This document shows positions 35,804 to 46,594 of a stretch of 64,000 nt of DNA, one piece after another. The position numbers and the translations under genes are program-made. Location of the stretch: positions 1-64,000 of the forward strand of contig JAEUJY010000062.1 of assembly GCA_016794525.1 (NCBI GenBank), given 5' to 3'. Numbering within the stretch: the stretch's first letter is position 1; each line of letters begins with the position of its first letter. The DNA comes from Myxococcales bacterium. Lineage in GTDB: Bacteria > Myxococcota_A > Polyangia > Haliangiales > Haliangiaceae. The notes beneath the pieces are model-generated. The model had not been told where the DNA came from and did no database searches. It was given only the letters and a program-made list of their open reading frames with translations.

Positions 35804-36690
35804 GGCGCGCGCTCCTGCTCGCGGCGATGCTGGTGCTCGGCTCGTGCAAGGTGCAGCTGACCCCCGAGGGGCTGGCCAAGACCTGGGACGCGATCACCGA
35901 CGCGCAGAAGGACCTGACGCCGGAGAACGAGTACTGGACCGGGCGCTCGGTGGCGACCAACCTCTTGGCCCGCCACGAGTACCGCTACCACGACGCCGAC
36001 GCGCTGCAGGACGGCCGGCTCGAGGGCGCGACCGCGTACGTCTCGGCGGTCGGCGGCGTGCTGGCGGCGTCGGCGATGGAGACCACGCGCAAGGGCGATC
36101 GCCCGGCGCCGATCGCCGGCTGGCACTTCACGATCATCGAGAGCGACACGATCAACGCGTTCGCCGCCCCCGGCGGCTGGGTGTTCGTCACCACCGCGGC
36201 GATCGAGGCGGCGCAGAGCGAGGACGAGCTGGCCGCGGTGCTGGCCCACGAGATCGCCCACGTCGTGCGCGGCCACGCGCTCGGCTCGATCAAGAAGGGC
36301 CGCTGGGCCAACGTCGCCAAGACCGCGCTCGACACCAGCGTCCAGCTCGACGAGCAGTCGCTGGGTGAGCTGACCCAGGTGTTCGAGGGCGCGATGGACG
36401 ACATGATCGACGGCATCCTGGTGAAGGGCTACTCGAAGGACACCGAGTACGAGGCCGATCGCGTCGGGCTCGAGATCATGGCCCACGCCGGCTACGACCC
36501 GCAGGCGCTGGTGCGCTACCTGAAGACGCTCGACGCCGAGCAGGGCGGTGGCGGCGGCGGCTTCCAGGCCACCCACCCCAAGGCCTCCGATCGCATCTCC
36601 AAGATCCAGGGCAAGGCCCAGGAGCTGGGCAAGGTCGAGATCCCCCAGGTGCGGTTCGCGCGGTTCAAGGCGGCGGTCGAGGAGCTGTAG
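35800..36690 (+). CDS. M48-family zinc metallopeptidase lipoprotein
   Basis: The 296-residue product has a lipobox LGSC, then an M48 (LoiP/BepA-type) domain: NAFAAPGGWVFVTTAAI, zinc motif HEIAH with the third ligand Glu in EYEADRVG, and a C-terminal THPKASDRI. It would act in the periplasm on misfolded envelope proteins. The GTG start follows GGGAGG. It is the third gene of the cyclase-SH3-peptidase operon; the stop overlap suggests coupled translation. Confidence 0.92.
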   Translation: MRRALLLAAMLVLGSCKVQLTPEGLAKTWDAITDAQKDLTPENEYWTGRSVATNLLARHEYRYHDADALQDGRLEGATAYVSAVGGVLAASAMETTRKGDRPAPIAGWHFTIIESDTINAFAAPGGWVFVTTAAIEAAQSEDELAAVLAHEIAHVVRGHALGSIKKGRWANVAKTALDTSVQLDEQSLGELTQVFEGAMDDMIDGILVKGYSKDTEYEADRVGLEIMAHAGYDPQALVRYLKTLDAEQGGGGGGFQATHPKASDRISKIQGKAQELGKVEIPQVRFARFKAAVEEL

Positions 36691-36698
36691 CCGGCGAG

Positions 36699-37193
36699 CT
36701 ACGTCGGCGGGGCGGCGCGCAGCCGCAGCGACGTCAAGAGGTCGCCCCACCACATCCCCATCGAGCGGATGAACCGCGGCACGTCGGCGCCGTGGCGCAC
36801 CGGGTGATCGGCGGGCAGCGACGCCCAGCCGCGGTGGACCACGGTGACGTCGGTGGCGTCGCCGCGGTCGACGAACGCCACCTCGACGGTCGTGACCTCG
36901 GTCGGCGCGAAGTTGACCGCGCGCCACTCGAACGCGAGGTGGCGCGGCGGATCCCACGCCGTGACCCGACCGGTCTCGACGATGATCGGCGCGCCGCCGC
37001 GCTCGAACGACTCGAACAGCCGGCCGCCGACGCCAGGCTCGAGCCGGACGAACCCGCGCTCGCCTTCGGCCATACGGAAGCGCCGGCCGCGCCGCCACCA
37101 CTGATCGATCTCCTCGGTGAAGATCCGGAACGCGGCGTCGATCGGCACCTCGACCGAGACCGTCACCCGCACCTGATCGCCGGGCGCGGTCAT
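36699..37193 (-). CDS. SRPBCC/AHSA1-type protein
   Basis: The 164-residue product has the START-like pattern of the AHSA1 group: VTVSVEVPIDAAFRIFTEEIDQWW, GRVTAWDPPRHLAFEW, VEVAFVDRGDATDVTVVHRGW. These proteins often pair with ArsR repressors; the ligand is unknown. Its ATG overlaps the arsR stop (ATGA), so the pair is co-translated. Confidence 0.88.
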   Translation of the reverse strand: MTAPGDQVRVTVSVEVPIDAAFRIFTEEIDQWWRRGRRFRMAEGERGFVRLEPGVGGRLFESFERGGAPIIVETGRVTAWDPPRHLAFEWRAVNFAPTEVTTVEVAFVDRGDATDVTVVHRGWASLPADHPVRHGADVPRFIRSMGMWWGDLLTSLRLRAAPPT

Positions 37194-37525
37194 TTCGGCG
37201 ACCTCGACCGCTCGGCGTGGCGCTTGAACGCGGCCAGCTCGTCGGTCCAGAACGCCTCGACCTCGGTGAGCCAGCTCCTCACCGCGGCGAACGGCTGCGG
37301 GCGCAGCGCGATGCTGCGGCCGCGCGCGTCGTCGACCAGCACCCGCTCCTCGACGACGCCGGCCCGGCGCAGCACGGCGAGGTGCTTGGACACCGTCGGT
37401 CGCGGCAGCCCGAGCGCGGCGGCCAGCTCGCCCGAGCGCGCCGGCCCGCGCCGCAGCCGGTCGACCAGCGCGCGCCGCACCGGATCGGCCAGCGCCGCCA
37501 GAGTCTGATCGAGATCAGCCTGCAC
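37190..37525 (-). CDS. ArsR-family transcriptional repressor
   Basis: The 111-residue winged helix has the standard core LAALADPVRRALVDRLRRGPARSGELAAALGLPRPTVSKHLAVLRRAGVVEERVLV. The metal-binding Cys motif of ArsR/SmtB is absent, so it belongs to the SdpR/AHSA1-associated type without a metal. It overlaps the VOC gene by 11 bp and the SRPBCC gene by 4 bp. It probably represses the promoter at 38007-38036. Confidence 0.9.
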   Translation of the reverse strand: MQADLDQTLAALADPVRRALVDRLRRGPARSGELAAALGLPRPTVSKHLAVLRRAGVVEERVLVDDARGRSIALRPQPFAAVRSWLTEVEAFWTDELAAFKRHAERSRSPK

Positions 37526-37976
37526 GCGGCGCCTGGTCGCGGACCCGCTGCATGAACCACCAGTGGTGGCCCTCGAGGTCGATCGCGCGGTAGCTGCGGT
37601 CGCTCCAGTAGTCGTCGCCGTAGTCGTGGGTGGTCGGCTCCTCGGCGATGATCGCGCCGGCGGCCCGGGCCCGCGCGCAGTGGGCGTCGGCGTCGTCGAC
37701 GCACACGCACAGCGCCTGGGTCAGGCGATCGCCGATCGCGCGCGGGCTGGCGCTCGGCAGCGGCGCCGGCCGCGACGCCTTGCCGGCGGCCTCGCCCACC
37801 ATGATCAGGCCGTCGCCGTAGGTCAGCTCGGAGTGCTCGATGCGGCCCCCCTCGCCCTCGATGCGCAGGCGCACCCGGAAGTCGAAGGCGCGCACCAGCC
37901 AGTCGATCGCCGCGGCGGCGTCGTCGTAGAAGAGCGAGGACGAGATCCGGGGCCAGCCGGTGGGAGGCGGTTTCAT
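37515..37976 (-). CDS. VOC-superfamily (glyoxalase/PhnB-like) protein
   Basis: The 153-residue product has a betaalphabetabetabeta pattern beginning SSSLFYDDAAAAIDWLVRAFDF, with HSELTYGDGLIMVGE and RAIDLEGHHWWFMQRV. PhnB-like members lack clear metal-binding enzymes' full set, so activity is uncertain (bleomycin-resistance or glyoxalase-like). It is the first gene of the VOC-ArsR-SRPBCC operon. Confidence 0.86.
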   Translation of the reverse strand: MKPPPTGWPRISSSLFYDDAAAAIDWLVRAFDFRVRLRIEGEGGRIEHSELTYGDGLIMVGEAAGKASRPAPLPSASPRAIGDRLTQALCVCVDDADAHCARARAAGAIIAEEPTTHDYGDDYWSDRSYRAIDLEGHHWWFMQRVRDQAPRAG

Positions 37977-38000
37977 CGCAGTGGCTCCTGTTCCTGTGTG

Positions 38001-38036
38001 CGGAAACAGTTACCAGAAACGGAAACGATATGTCAA
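38001..38036 (-). promoter_or_regulatory. Promoter and possible ArsR operator of the VOC operon
   Basis: Minus-strand TTGACA (38036-38031), an 18-bp spacer and TAACTG (38012-38007). The spacer and -10 hold three GAAAC units (plus strand GGAAACAG, AGAAACGG, GGAAACG) and the near-palindrome GTTTCTGGTAAC. This is much more AT-rich than its surroundings. The ArsR protein of the same operon is the obvious candidate to bind it. Confidence 0.55.
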
Positions 38037-38068
38037 GCCGCCGTCGTGCGCGCGGCGGCGCGCGGCCG

Positions 38069-38692
38069 TCAGTCGCGGCTGCCCAGGCCCTCGGCCTTGG
38101 CCAGCGCGCGCAGCTCGTCCTTGATCCGCTCGAAGCGCTTGCGCAGCGTCGCCGCGCGCCGCACCAGCTCGGCCTCGGTCAGCGCCTCGCCCTCGTCGCC
38201 GAGGATCGTCGCGATCTCGCGCCACGCCAGGTCGCGGTCGACCCGCAGGATCAAGATCGTCTGATCCTCGGGCGACAGCCGCAGCCGCAGCTCGCGCACG
38301 CGATCCTTCACCGCGGTGCGCAGGTGATCGGCGGTGCGGCTGTGGATCTGCGCCGCCAGCTCGCCCAGCTGCTGCGACGGCAGCGGCTGGTTGCGGCGGC
38401 GGGCCGGATCGCGCCGCACCCGGCCCAGCGCGTGGCGGGCCAGGCGGTAGCACCACGTCCGCAGGCTGGCCTCCCAGCGGAAGCCGGGCAGGCCGCGCCA
38501 CACGTCGATCGCGCACTGCGCGAACGCGTCGCCGCCGTCGGTGTCGCTGCGCGCGACCGCGGCCAGGTACTCGGCCAGCTCGTCGCCGTAGGCCCGCAAC
38601 GTCGCGGCGGTGGCGTCGTCCCAGCGGCCGGCGGCCGCGAGCGCGCGGACCTCGGCCTCGACGTCGGGGCTGGGCGGCAGCGGCGTGTCCAC
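38069..38692 (-). CDS. RNA polymerase sigma factor, sigma-70/ECF type
   Basis: The 207-residue protein has a region-2-like part (DAFAQCAIDVWRGLPGFRWEASLRTWCYRLARHALGRVRRD) and a region-4-like part (RLRLSPEDQTILILRVDRDLAWREIATILGDEGEALTEAELVRRAATLRKRFERIKDEL). The insertion within region 4 is unusual. The GTG start at 38692 lies 8 nt after TACCAT (38706-38701). It is adjacent to, and on the same strand as, the transglutaminase-like lipoprotein gene, 38 bp downstream of it. Confidence 0.85.
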   Translation of the reverse strand: MDTPLPPSPDVEAEVRALAAAGRWDDATAATLRAYGDELAEYLAAVARSDTDGGDAFAQCAIDVWRGLPGFRWEASLRTWCYRLARHALGRVRRDPARRRNQPLPSQQLGELAAQIHSRTADHLRTAVKDRVRELRLRLSPEDQTILILRVDRDLAWREIATILGDEGEALTEAELVRRAATLRKRFERIKDELRALAKAEGLGSRD

Positions 38693-38730
38693 GTCGGCCC
38701 ATGGTACCGGGTCGGCGGCGGCCGCGACAA

Positions 38731-40236
38731 TCACATCGCGGCGGCGATCGTGATCGTGCCCATCGCGCTCGAGGCGTTGCCGCGGCCGTCGACGTCGAAG
38801 GCGAGGTGCCCGACGTCGGCCACCGGCTGGCCCCAGGCCCCGTCGACGGCGACCCAGCGGCCGTCGAGCGCGACCTGCGCCCACGCGTGCCAGTAGAAGC
38901 GGCCGGTGGTGTCCTCGTACATCAGCCCGCCGACGTCGCGCGCCGGGATGCCGGCGGCGCGGGCCAGCGCCACCACCAGCAGCGTGTGCTCGGTGCAGTC
39001 GCCGCGGCCGTGGCTCAGCACCTGCGACGCGGTGGCCAGCTCGGTCGACAGGTCCTTGCCGAGGTTGGTGTAGACCCACATGACGATCCGCTCGACCCGC
39101 TCGCGGTCGCTGGTCGCGCCGGCGACGATCTGCTGGGCGCGGGCGGCGATCGCCGGGGCGTCGGCGTCGAACGCGGCGGTCGGCGCCAGCGCTCGGGCCC
39201 GCTCGGCGGCGGTGACCGCGGCGCCCGGGCCGCGGCGCACGGTGACCCGGTGGCGCCCGTCGGGCAGCCGCTCGTCGAGCTGGGTGGGGCCGGTGGGCAG
39301 GGCGAGGTCGCCGGCGGCGCCGACGATCAGCGTCAGCTCGTCGCGCTGCGACAGGTCGCCGAGGCGCTGATCGATCGGCACCGACGTGTCCATCATCGAC
39401 ACCGCCTCGATCTGCGCCTGCGCGACCGCGCGATCGGCCAGCTCGAGGCGCAGGCCCGGCCCGAGCGCGATGGCCAGCGCCAGCCCGTCGGCCACCCGCA
39501 CCCGCATCGGCACCGAGTCGCCATCCTCGAGCAGCTCGACGGTCACCACCGGCACCTTGACGCCGGCGATGACCTCGTCGGCGACCGCGGCCACGGTGAC
39601 GTCGGTGCGCTGATCGGCCTCGGCGTCGTCGTCGAACGTCGCGTAGCTGGTGCGCTGGCCCGGTCGCAGCGTCGCCGGCGCCGCCATCGACAGCACCTGC
39701 GACACGACGGACTCGGCGGTGGCCGGCAGCTTGCGCGGCGGCGCGGCCTGGCCGTCGGTGGTGATCACCAGCTCGACGTGATCGGGGCGCGCGCGGTAGG
39801 TCCGCTCGGTGCGGCCGGCGTCGCTGGTCTCGACCTGCCGCTTCTCGACGAGGCCGAACGGCGGCGCGCCGGCGTAGTACGCGGCGTCGGACAGCTCCAT
39901 CACGCTGAGCCGGCCGTCGTCGTTGGTCTCGAGGTGCGCCAGCGCCTGCACCAGGTAGGCGCCGGGCTCGCCGGCGGTGGTCGGCCGCATCTCGACGTGG
40001 GCCCAGCCGGCCTTGCGGGTCGACAGGTACAGCGAGTACCAGGCGTCCTGGCGGTGATCGGCGACGAACGCGGCGAGCTGCGCGTCGGTGAGCAGCGCGG
40101 CGCTGGCGGCGTTGGTAGCGGGCGCGGCGTCGGCCGGGGCGCTGGGCGGCGGTGGCGGTGCCTTGGCCCGAGAGCCGCACGCGGCGGTGGCGATGGTGAC
40201 GACGGCGGCGACGACGACCCGACCAGCTGTGCGCAT
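38731..40236 (-). CDS. Transglutaminase-like lipoprotein
   Basis: The 501-residue product has a lipoprotein signal (lipobox TAAC), a beta-rich N-terminal half and a transglutaminase core near the C terminus with catalytic Cys in SHGRGDCTEHTLLVV, His in YWHAWAQV and Asp in VAVDGAWGQP. Such enzymes act as cysteine proteases or cross-linkers in the envelope. It lies between a sigma factor on its own strand and a divergent sigma factor. Confidence 0.88.
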   Translation of the reverse strand: MRTAGRVVVAAVVTIATAACGSRAKAPPPPPSAPADAAPATNAASAALLTDAQLAAFVADHRQDAWYSLYLSTRKAGWAHVEMRPTTAGEPGAYLVQALAHLETNDDGRLSVMELSDAAYYAGAPPFGLVEKRQVETSDAGRTERTYRARPDHVELVITTDGQAAPPRKLPATAESVVSQVLSMAAPATLRPGQRTSYATFDDDAEADQRTDVTVAAVADEVIAGVKVPVVTVELLEDGDSVPMRVRVADGLALAIALGPGLRLELADRAVAQAQIEAVSMMDTSVPIDQRLGDLSQRDELTLIVGAAGDLALPTGPTQLDERLPDGRHRVTVRRGPGAAVTAAERARALAPTAAFDADAPAIAARAQQIVAGATSDRERVERIVMWVYTNLGKDLSTELATASQVLSHGRGDCTEHTLLVVALARAAGIPARDVGGLMYEDTTGRFYWHAWAQVALDGRWVAVDGAWGQPVADVGHLAFDVDGRGNASSAMGTITIAAAM

Positions 40237-40332
40237 CGCCTCGAAAGCTAACGCGAAAGCCCCGCCGCGCAATCGCGGGGTGCCGCCGCGCCCCCGCGGC
40301 GTAATAATCGGTCGGCTCGCGACCTCTCCCCC

Positions 40333-40857
40333 GTGATGACCCCGGCCTGTTGCTGCAGCGAATGGATCGGCGACCTGGCGCGGCGGCACACCCGCCGGCT
40401 GGCCGCGGTGGCGCGCCGCGAGGGGCTGGGCGGCGACGACGCGCTCGATGCGGTGCAGGACGGGTTCCGCACGCTGCTGGCCCGGCCCGACGCCGACGCG
40501 CTGCGCGACGCGCCGACCGAGGCCGCGCGGCTGCTCACCGCGATCGTCCGCAACGCGGCCCGCAACCTGCGCCGGCGCCACCACCGCGCCGCGCCGCACC
40601 GCCCGCTCGGCGACGGTGACCTCGCCGACGCGCGGACCCCGGCCGACGGCCTGGCCGACGCGGCGACCACCGCGCAGCTCAGCGGCTGCCTGGCCGGGCT
40701 GTCCGAGGTCCACCGCCAGGTGGTCGCGCTGCGCGTGCTCGAGGAGCTGTCGGGCGCCGACGCGGCCCGCGCGCTGGGCCTGACGCCGGGCCACGTCGCG
40801 GTGCTGCTGCACCGGGCGCGGGCGCAGCTCGAGCGGTGCATGACCGACGCGCCGTAG
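40333..40857 (+). CDS. ECF-type RNA polymerase sigma factor with Cys-rich N terminus
   Basis: The 174-residue protein (GTG 40333, or ATG 40336) has a short region 2 (DALDAVQDGFRTLLARPDADALRDAPTEAARLLTAIVRNAARNLRRR) and region 4 (LAGLSEVHRQVVALRVLEELSGADAARALGLTPGHVAVLLHRARAQLERC). It starts with three consecutive Cys residues (PACCCSEW) and has more Cys in region 4. AT-rich TAATAAT lies upstream at 40301. No anti-sigma gene is adjacent. Confidence 0.85.
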   Translation: MMTPACCCSEWIGDLARRHTRRLAAVARREGLGGDDALDAVQDGFRTLLARPDADALRDAPTEAARLLTAIVRNAARNLRRRHHRAAPHRPLGDGDLADARTPADGLADAATTAQLSGCLAGLSEVHRQVVALRVLEELSGADAARALGLTPGHVAVLLHRARAQLERCMTDAP

Positions 40858-40870
40858 TCCTGGCGCGCGC

Positions 40871-41242
40871 TCACCCGCCGGTGATCGCGACGTCGCCGGC
40901 CAGCGCGCGATCGAGGGCGCCGGCGATCACCTTGCGCGCGCGCAGCCCGACGATGCGGCCGACCTCGCGGCCGTCGCGCACCAGCACCAGCGTCGGCATG
41001 GACGTGACCCGGAACGCCTGGGCGACGGCGGGGTGATCCTGGACGTCGATCGCCGCGATGCGCGCGCGGCCGGCGTAGGCCGCGGCCAGCTCGCCCAGCA
41101 CCGGCGCGAGGGCGTGGCAGGGCGCGCACCACGGCGCGGTGAAGTCGAGCAGCGTGACGCCGCGCGCGGCCAGGACGGCGGGCAGGTCGGGCGCGGTGAG
41201 GTGGACGAGCGCGGGTGGCGTGGACGCGATGGCAGCTTGCAT
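40871..41242 (-). CDS. Thioredoxin-family protein
   Basis: The 123-residue product has the active site FTAPWCAPCH (CxxC with Ala-Pro), the cis-Pro in TSMPTLVLV and a normal thioredoxin length. It has no export signal when started at ATG 41242; an upstream in-frame extension is proline/glycine-rich and looks non-coding. It is convergent with the Cys-rich sigma gene, 13 bp apart. Confidence 0.88.
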   Translation of the reverse strand: MQAAIASTPPALVHLTAPDLPAVLAARGVTLLDFTAPWCAPCHALAPVLGELAAAYAGRARIAAIDVQDHPAVAQAFRVTSMPTLVLVRDGREVGRIVGLRARKVIAGALDRALAGDVAITGG

Positions 41243-41380
41243 GACGGGAGAGGTCCCGAGCCGCGCCGGGGTTACAGGCCCCCCGCCGGTTGACCCGCGC
41301 GGGCCCCCCTGCGACGATGGTCCTTCGCAGCCGGCCGAGCGGGGACTCACCGGGAGGGCTGCGTTCGTCGGGGGTCCTTC

Positions 41381-43240
<1,860 letters not shown>

Positions 43241-43244
43241 GCGG

Positions 43245-45443
43245 CTACTGCCGGGCCCAGGCGGCGTAGGCGCCGCACTCGCGCAGCACCTCCTGGTAGT
43301 ACTGCGTGTCGGCGAAGGTCTTGACCACCGGGTACCAGGTGGTCGGCACCGGCAGCACCGAGGCCTCCTCGTAGGGCTGGTACTGCTTGGTGATCAGCGC
43401 CTGCAGCTCGGCCTTGGCGGCGTAGAACGCGGCCTTGGCCTTGAACTCGCGGCTCTTGCCCTGCTCGTAGGCGCGCTTGTACCAGCGCGCGGCCTGCGCG
43501 GTGTCGCGGGTGGTCTGGTGGGTGCCGTCGAGGACGATCCGGGCGTTGCCGTACCAGGTCATGTTGTAGAACGCGTTGCCGAGCTCGAGCGCCGCGTCGG
43601 CGGCCGGCTGGCCCTTGCCGTTGGCGATCTTCACCAGCGCCGCCATGCGCGCCACCATCGTCTCGTGGGTCCACGGCGCGTTGCCGTAGGTGGCGTGGTC
43701 GCAGTCGTGGCAGTCGACGATGTGGGTGACGAACGGGTCGGTGCCGAGCGGGCTCGACGCCGCGCGCTTGGTCGCGAACGCCTTGGCGGCGTCGGCGAAC
43801 TTGCCGTCGAGCAGGCTGCGCAGCGCCAGCTCCTGCTCGAGCGCGGCGCGGGTGTACGAGCTGCCGGTGACGAAGCGGTCGAACGCGGTCGCGTTCTTGT
43901 TGGCCCGCGCGATCATCTGCTTGAGGAACTTGGCGTCGGTCCACTTCGAGGCGTTCGCCGGGTCGTCGGGGCGCAGGAACTCGGCGTCGACCGGGCGGCC
44001 GGCCTTGAGCGCGGCGGCGGCCAGCCGGCCGCGCACGTCGAGCGTCAGCGCGCTCATCCGTCCGAAATCCGGACCGACCGCGGTCATCGTGCGGGCCAGC
44101 TCGTCGCCCAGCGAGCCGCCCAGCGGACCGCTCTGCGCCAGCGCCAGCGCCAGCGACGCGCGGGCCTGGCCGGTGACCTTGGCGTCGTTGGGCCGCAGCT
44201 GCTGGGCCGCGGCCAGCCGGGCGCGGGCGGCCTTGAGGTCGCCGCGGCGCGCCGCCAGGTGCCCCGCGACCAGCTGCATCAGCCACGGCCGATCGGCGCC
44301 GGGGGCGGCGGCGATCGTCGTCGCGAGCTGCTCGAGGTTCGCGGCCGCCTTCTGCGCCGCCGCGACGGCGGCCGGATCCGGCGTGCCCCACACGCCGGCC
44401 GCCGTGCTCTCGATGCGCGCCAGCTCGCGCACCGCCAGCAGCCCGACCAGGCTCGACGTCGGGTCGAGCTTGACGATCTCCTGCGCGGCGCCGAGGCCGT
44501 CGAGCTTGAGCCCGACCAGGCGCCACAGCTCGGTCCGCTCGCGCACGTCCTTGGCCAGCGCCAGGGTCGCCTTCCAGTCCTTGTCCTCCATCGGCTGGAA
44601 GTCCTGGGCGGCGACGCCGGCCAGCGACGGCGTCGACCCGTGGACCCGGGCCAGCTCGAGGTTGGCGCGGGCCAGGTCGCCCTGCTGCCGCAGCGCGCCG
44701 GCGGCGTAGTAGCGCGCGCGGCCGGCGAGGTCGGCGGACGGCTTGGCCAGCGCCGCGGCGCGGCTGTCGAAGGCGGCGATCGTGGCCTGCCAATCGCGCG
44801 CGTAGAACGCCAGGCGCACCTGCTGGAAGCCGAACCGCTGCGCCATGAACGCGTCGCCGGCCTTGGCCGCGGCCTTCTCGCCGACGGTGGCCAGCGCCTT
44901 GAGCCGCTTGACCTCGGCGGCGCTGGGCGCGCTGGTGTCGAAGCTGGCGAACGCCTCGGTGGCGCGGGCCAGCGCGACGTAGTCGAGCGCGCGCAGCGCC
45001 TGGTCGCGCATCGACGTGCGGCTGGCGACGGCGTTGGCCAGGGCCTCGTAGCCGCGCGGCGCCTTGCCGCCGCTGGCCACCGCGGCGCGCAGCGCGGCCA
45101 GGTCGCGGGCGGTCGCGCCGTACAGCACCTTGTCCCAGTCGGCGCCGGTGATCGCCGCGCCGAAGTACGCGCCCCAGTCGACGGCCATCGCGGTGCGCGC
45201 GCAGTCGTCGCACGGCCCGCCGAAGCCGGCGACGAACGGGTCGTACTGCAGGCCGTCGCCGCCGCGCTCGCCGGCCACCGCCGGGTCGAACGTGGTCAGG
45301 TCCTCGATGACCGGGCCGCTCCAGCCGCAGGCGTCGGCGCGCTGGTCGCGCACCGCCGCGTTGCCGGCGATCAGCGCGGTCGAGGCCAGCGCGATCGTGC
45401 TAGCGAGCCGTCTGGAAGACGTGGTCGAGGCTTTCGGTGCCAT
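43245..45443 (-). CDS. Large secreted helical-repeat protein of unknown function
   Basis: The 732-residue product has a signal peptide, a conserved N-terminal Cys cluster ([18 protein letters not shown]), and about 550 residues of Ala-rich helical repeats resembling TPR/SEL1 units. Near residue 560 it has [10 protein letters not shown], a CxxC motif that may bind metal or haem. A tail with [17 protein letters not shown] follows. No family is recognised. It overlaps the DUF3142-like gene by 44 bp; this is long, and a start further inside is possible. Confidence 0.78.
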   Translation of the reverse strand: MAPKASTTSSRRLASTIALASTALIAGNAAVRDQRADACGWSGPVIEDLTTFDPAVAGERGGDGLQYDPFVAGFGGPCDDCARTAMAVDWGAYFGAAITGADWDKVLYGATARDLAALRAAVASGGKAPRGYEALANAVASRTSMRDQALRALDYVALARATEAFASFDTSAPSAAEVKRLKALATVGEKAAAKAGDAFMAQRFGFQQVRLAFYARDWQATIAAFDSRAAALAKPSADLAGRARYYAAGALRQQGDLARANLELARVHGSTPSLAGVAAQDFQPMEDKDWKATLALAKDVRERTELWRLVGLKLDGLGAAQEIVKLDPTSSLVGLLAVRELARIESTAAGVWGTPDPAAVAAAQKAAANLEQLATTIAAAPGADRPWLMQLVAGHLAARRGDLKAARARLAAAQQLRPNDAKVTGQARASLALALAQSGPLGGSLGDELARTMTAVGPDFGRMSALTLDVRGRLAAAALKAGRPVDAEFLRPDDPANASKWTDAKFLKQMIARANKNATAFDRFVTGSSYTRAALEQELALRSLLDGKFADAAKAFATKRAASSPLGTDPFVTHIVDCHDCDHATYGNAPWTHETMVARMAALVKIANGKGQPAADAALELGNAFYNMTWYGNARIVLDGTHQTTRDTAQAARWYKRAYEQGKSREFKAKAAFYAAKAELQALITKQYQPYEEASVLPVPTTWYPVVKTFADTQYYQEVLRECGAYAAWARQ

Positions 45444-46458
45444 GGCGGGCGAGGTTCCTTTCGGACAGGTCGAACAGGGCGATGGTGCGAGGCGTCCCGG
45501 TCGCGGCGAGGTGCCGCGCGAGCATACCGGCTGCGGTCAGGGTCTCGGCGGGGCCGGTGACCTCGATCTTCAAGATGTCGCCAGCCCGCACGAAGCTTCC
45601 GTGGAGGAAGGTCGAGCGGGTGACCTCGAACCGGTCGGCGCCGGCCGGGCGCAGGAACTCGACGTCGGCCAGCTCGGCCGGATCGGTGCTCTGCATCAGG
45701 CCCTCGACCGCGCCGTCGCGCAGGTGGATGACCCACGACCAGATCGGCAGCGCGCCGTCGAGCGGCAGCGGGTAGTCGCGCAGCCGGGCGAGGTAGCGGG
45801 CCGCCGAGCGCTCGTCGAAGATGGCCCGCGCCTCGGGATCGGCGCTGAACGTGCCCATGTTGTAGAACATCAGCATGCCGCGATCGACCGGCGGCACGCC
45901 GGTGCGCTCGCGGTACTTGATCTGGTGCAGGCGGATCGTCGCCGACAGCGTCGTGCCGGCGGCCACCGCGCCGCGCAGCGCGGTCAGGAACGCGAAGTAG
46001 CGGGCGCGGGTGGTGTCGGTCCAGTCGCAGTCGAGCTGCAGCTCGCGCGGCGTGACGCCGAGCCGCGCCGCGCGGGCGCCGACCTCGCGCACGACCAGCG
46101 CGGCGAGCGCCGGCACGCCGGCGTCGTCGAGCTGCTTGAACAGCTCGTTGGTCAGGTAGACGGTCGGCACCACCGCGACGCCGGGCGGCGCGGTCGCGCC
46201 GTCGGGGATCGTCAGCGGCCCGAGCACGGTCGGCGCGCCATCGGCCCAGCCGACGTCGAACATCCGCAGGTACAGCGTGCCGACGTGGAGGTCGGCCAGC
46301 GCGGCGCGCTCGGCCGGCGCCAGCGCGAACGTCGTGCGCCAGAAGTAGAACGCGCGCTGCGCCGGCGGCTTGGCCGGCGCGCGGTCGTGGCCGCACGCGA
46401 CCAGCGCGATCGACAGGGCGATCGCGAGCGTCCACCAGCCGCCGTGGCGCGCGCGCAT
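45400..46458 (-). CDS. DUF3142-like lipoprotein (putative TIM-barrel glycan enzyme)
   Basis: The 352-residue protein has a lipoprotein signal ending LVAC, then RAFYFWRTTF, HVGTLYLRMFDVGW, PTVYLTNELF, ELQLDCDWTDTTRARYFAFL, MFYNMGTF, which together resemble DUF3142. The DCDWT segment carries acidic residues that might be catalytic in a glycoside-hydrolase-like barrel. ATG 46458 is 6 nt after minus-strand TACCGC, favouring it over an ATG at 46494. It overlaps the next gene downstream. Confidence 0.72.
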   Translation of the reverse strand: MRARHGGWWTLAIALSIALVACGHDRAPAKPPAQRAFYFWRTTFALAPAERAALADLHVGTLYLRMFDVGWADGAPTVLGPLTIPDGATAPPGVAVVPTVYLTNELFKQLDDAGVPALAALVVREVGARAARLGVTPRELQLDCDWTDTTRARYFAFLTALRGAVAAGTTLSATIRLHQIKYRERTGVPPVDRGMLMFYNMGTFSADPEARAIFDERSAARYLARLRDYPLPLDGALPIWSWVIHLRDGAVEGLMQSTDPAELADVEFLRPAGADRFEVTRSTFLHGSFVRAGDILKIEVTGPAETLTAAGMLARHLAATGTPRTIALFDLSERNLARHGTESLDHVFQTAR

Positions 46459-46594
46459 GGCGCTGCGGTACCACGCCGACGCGCCCATCGCCACGCCGCG
46501 CCGCGCCCGGCGCGGGCCGGGAAGATCGCGCGGCGGCTGCGCGTTGCACGGTGTCGGCGTGACGCGGCCCGGGGGGCTGCGCTAGGGTCGATGG

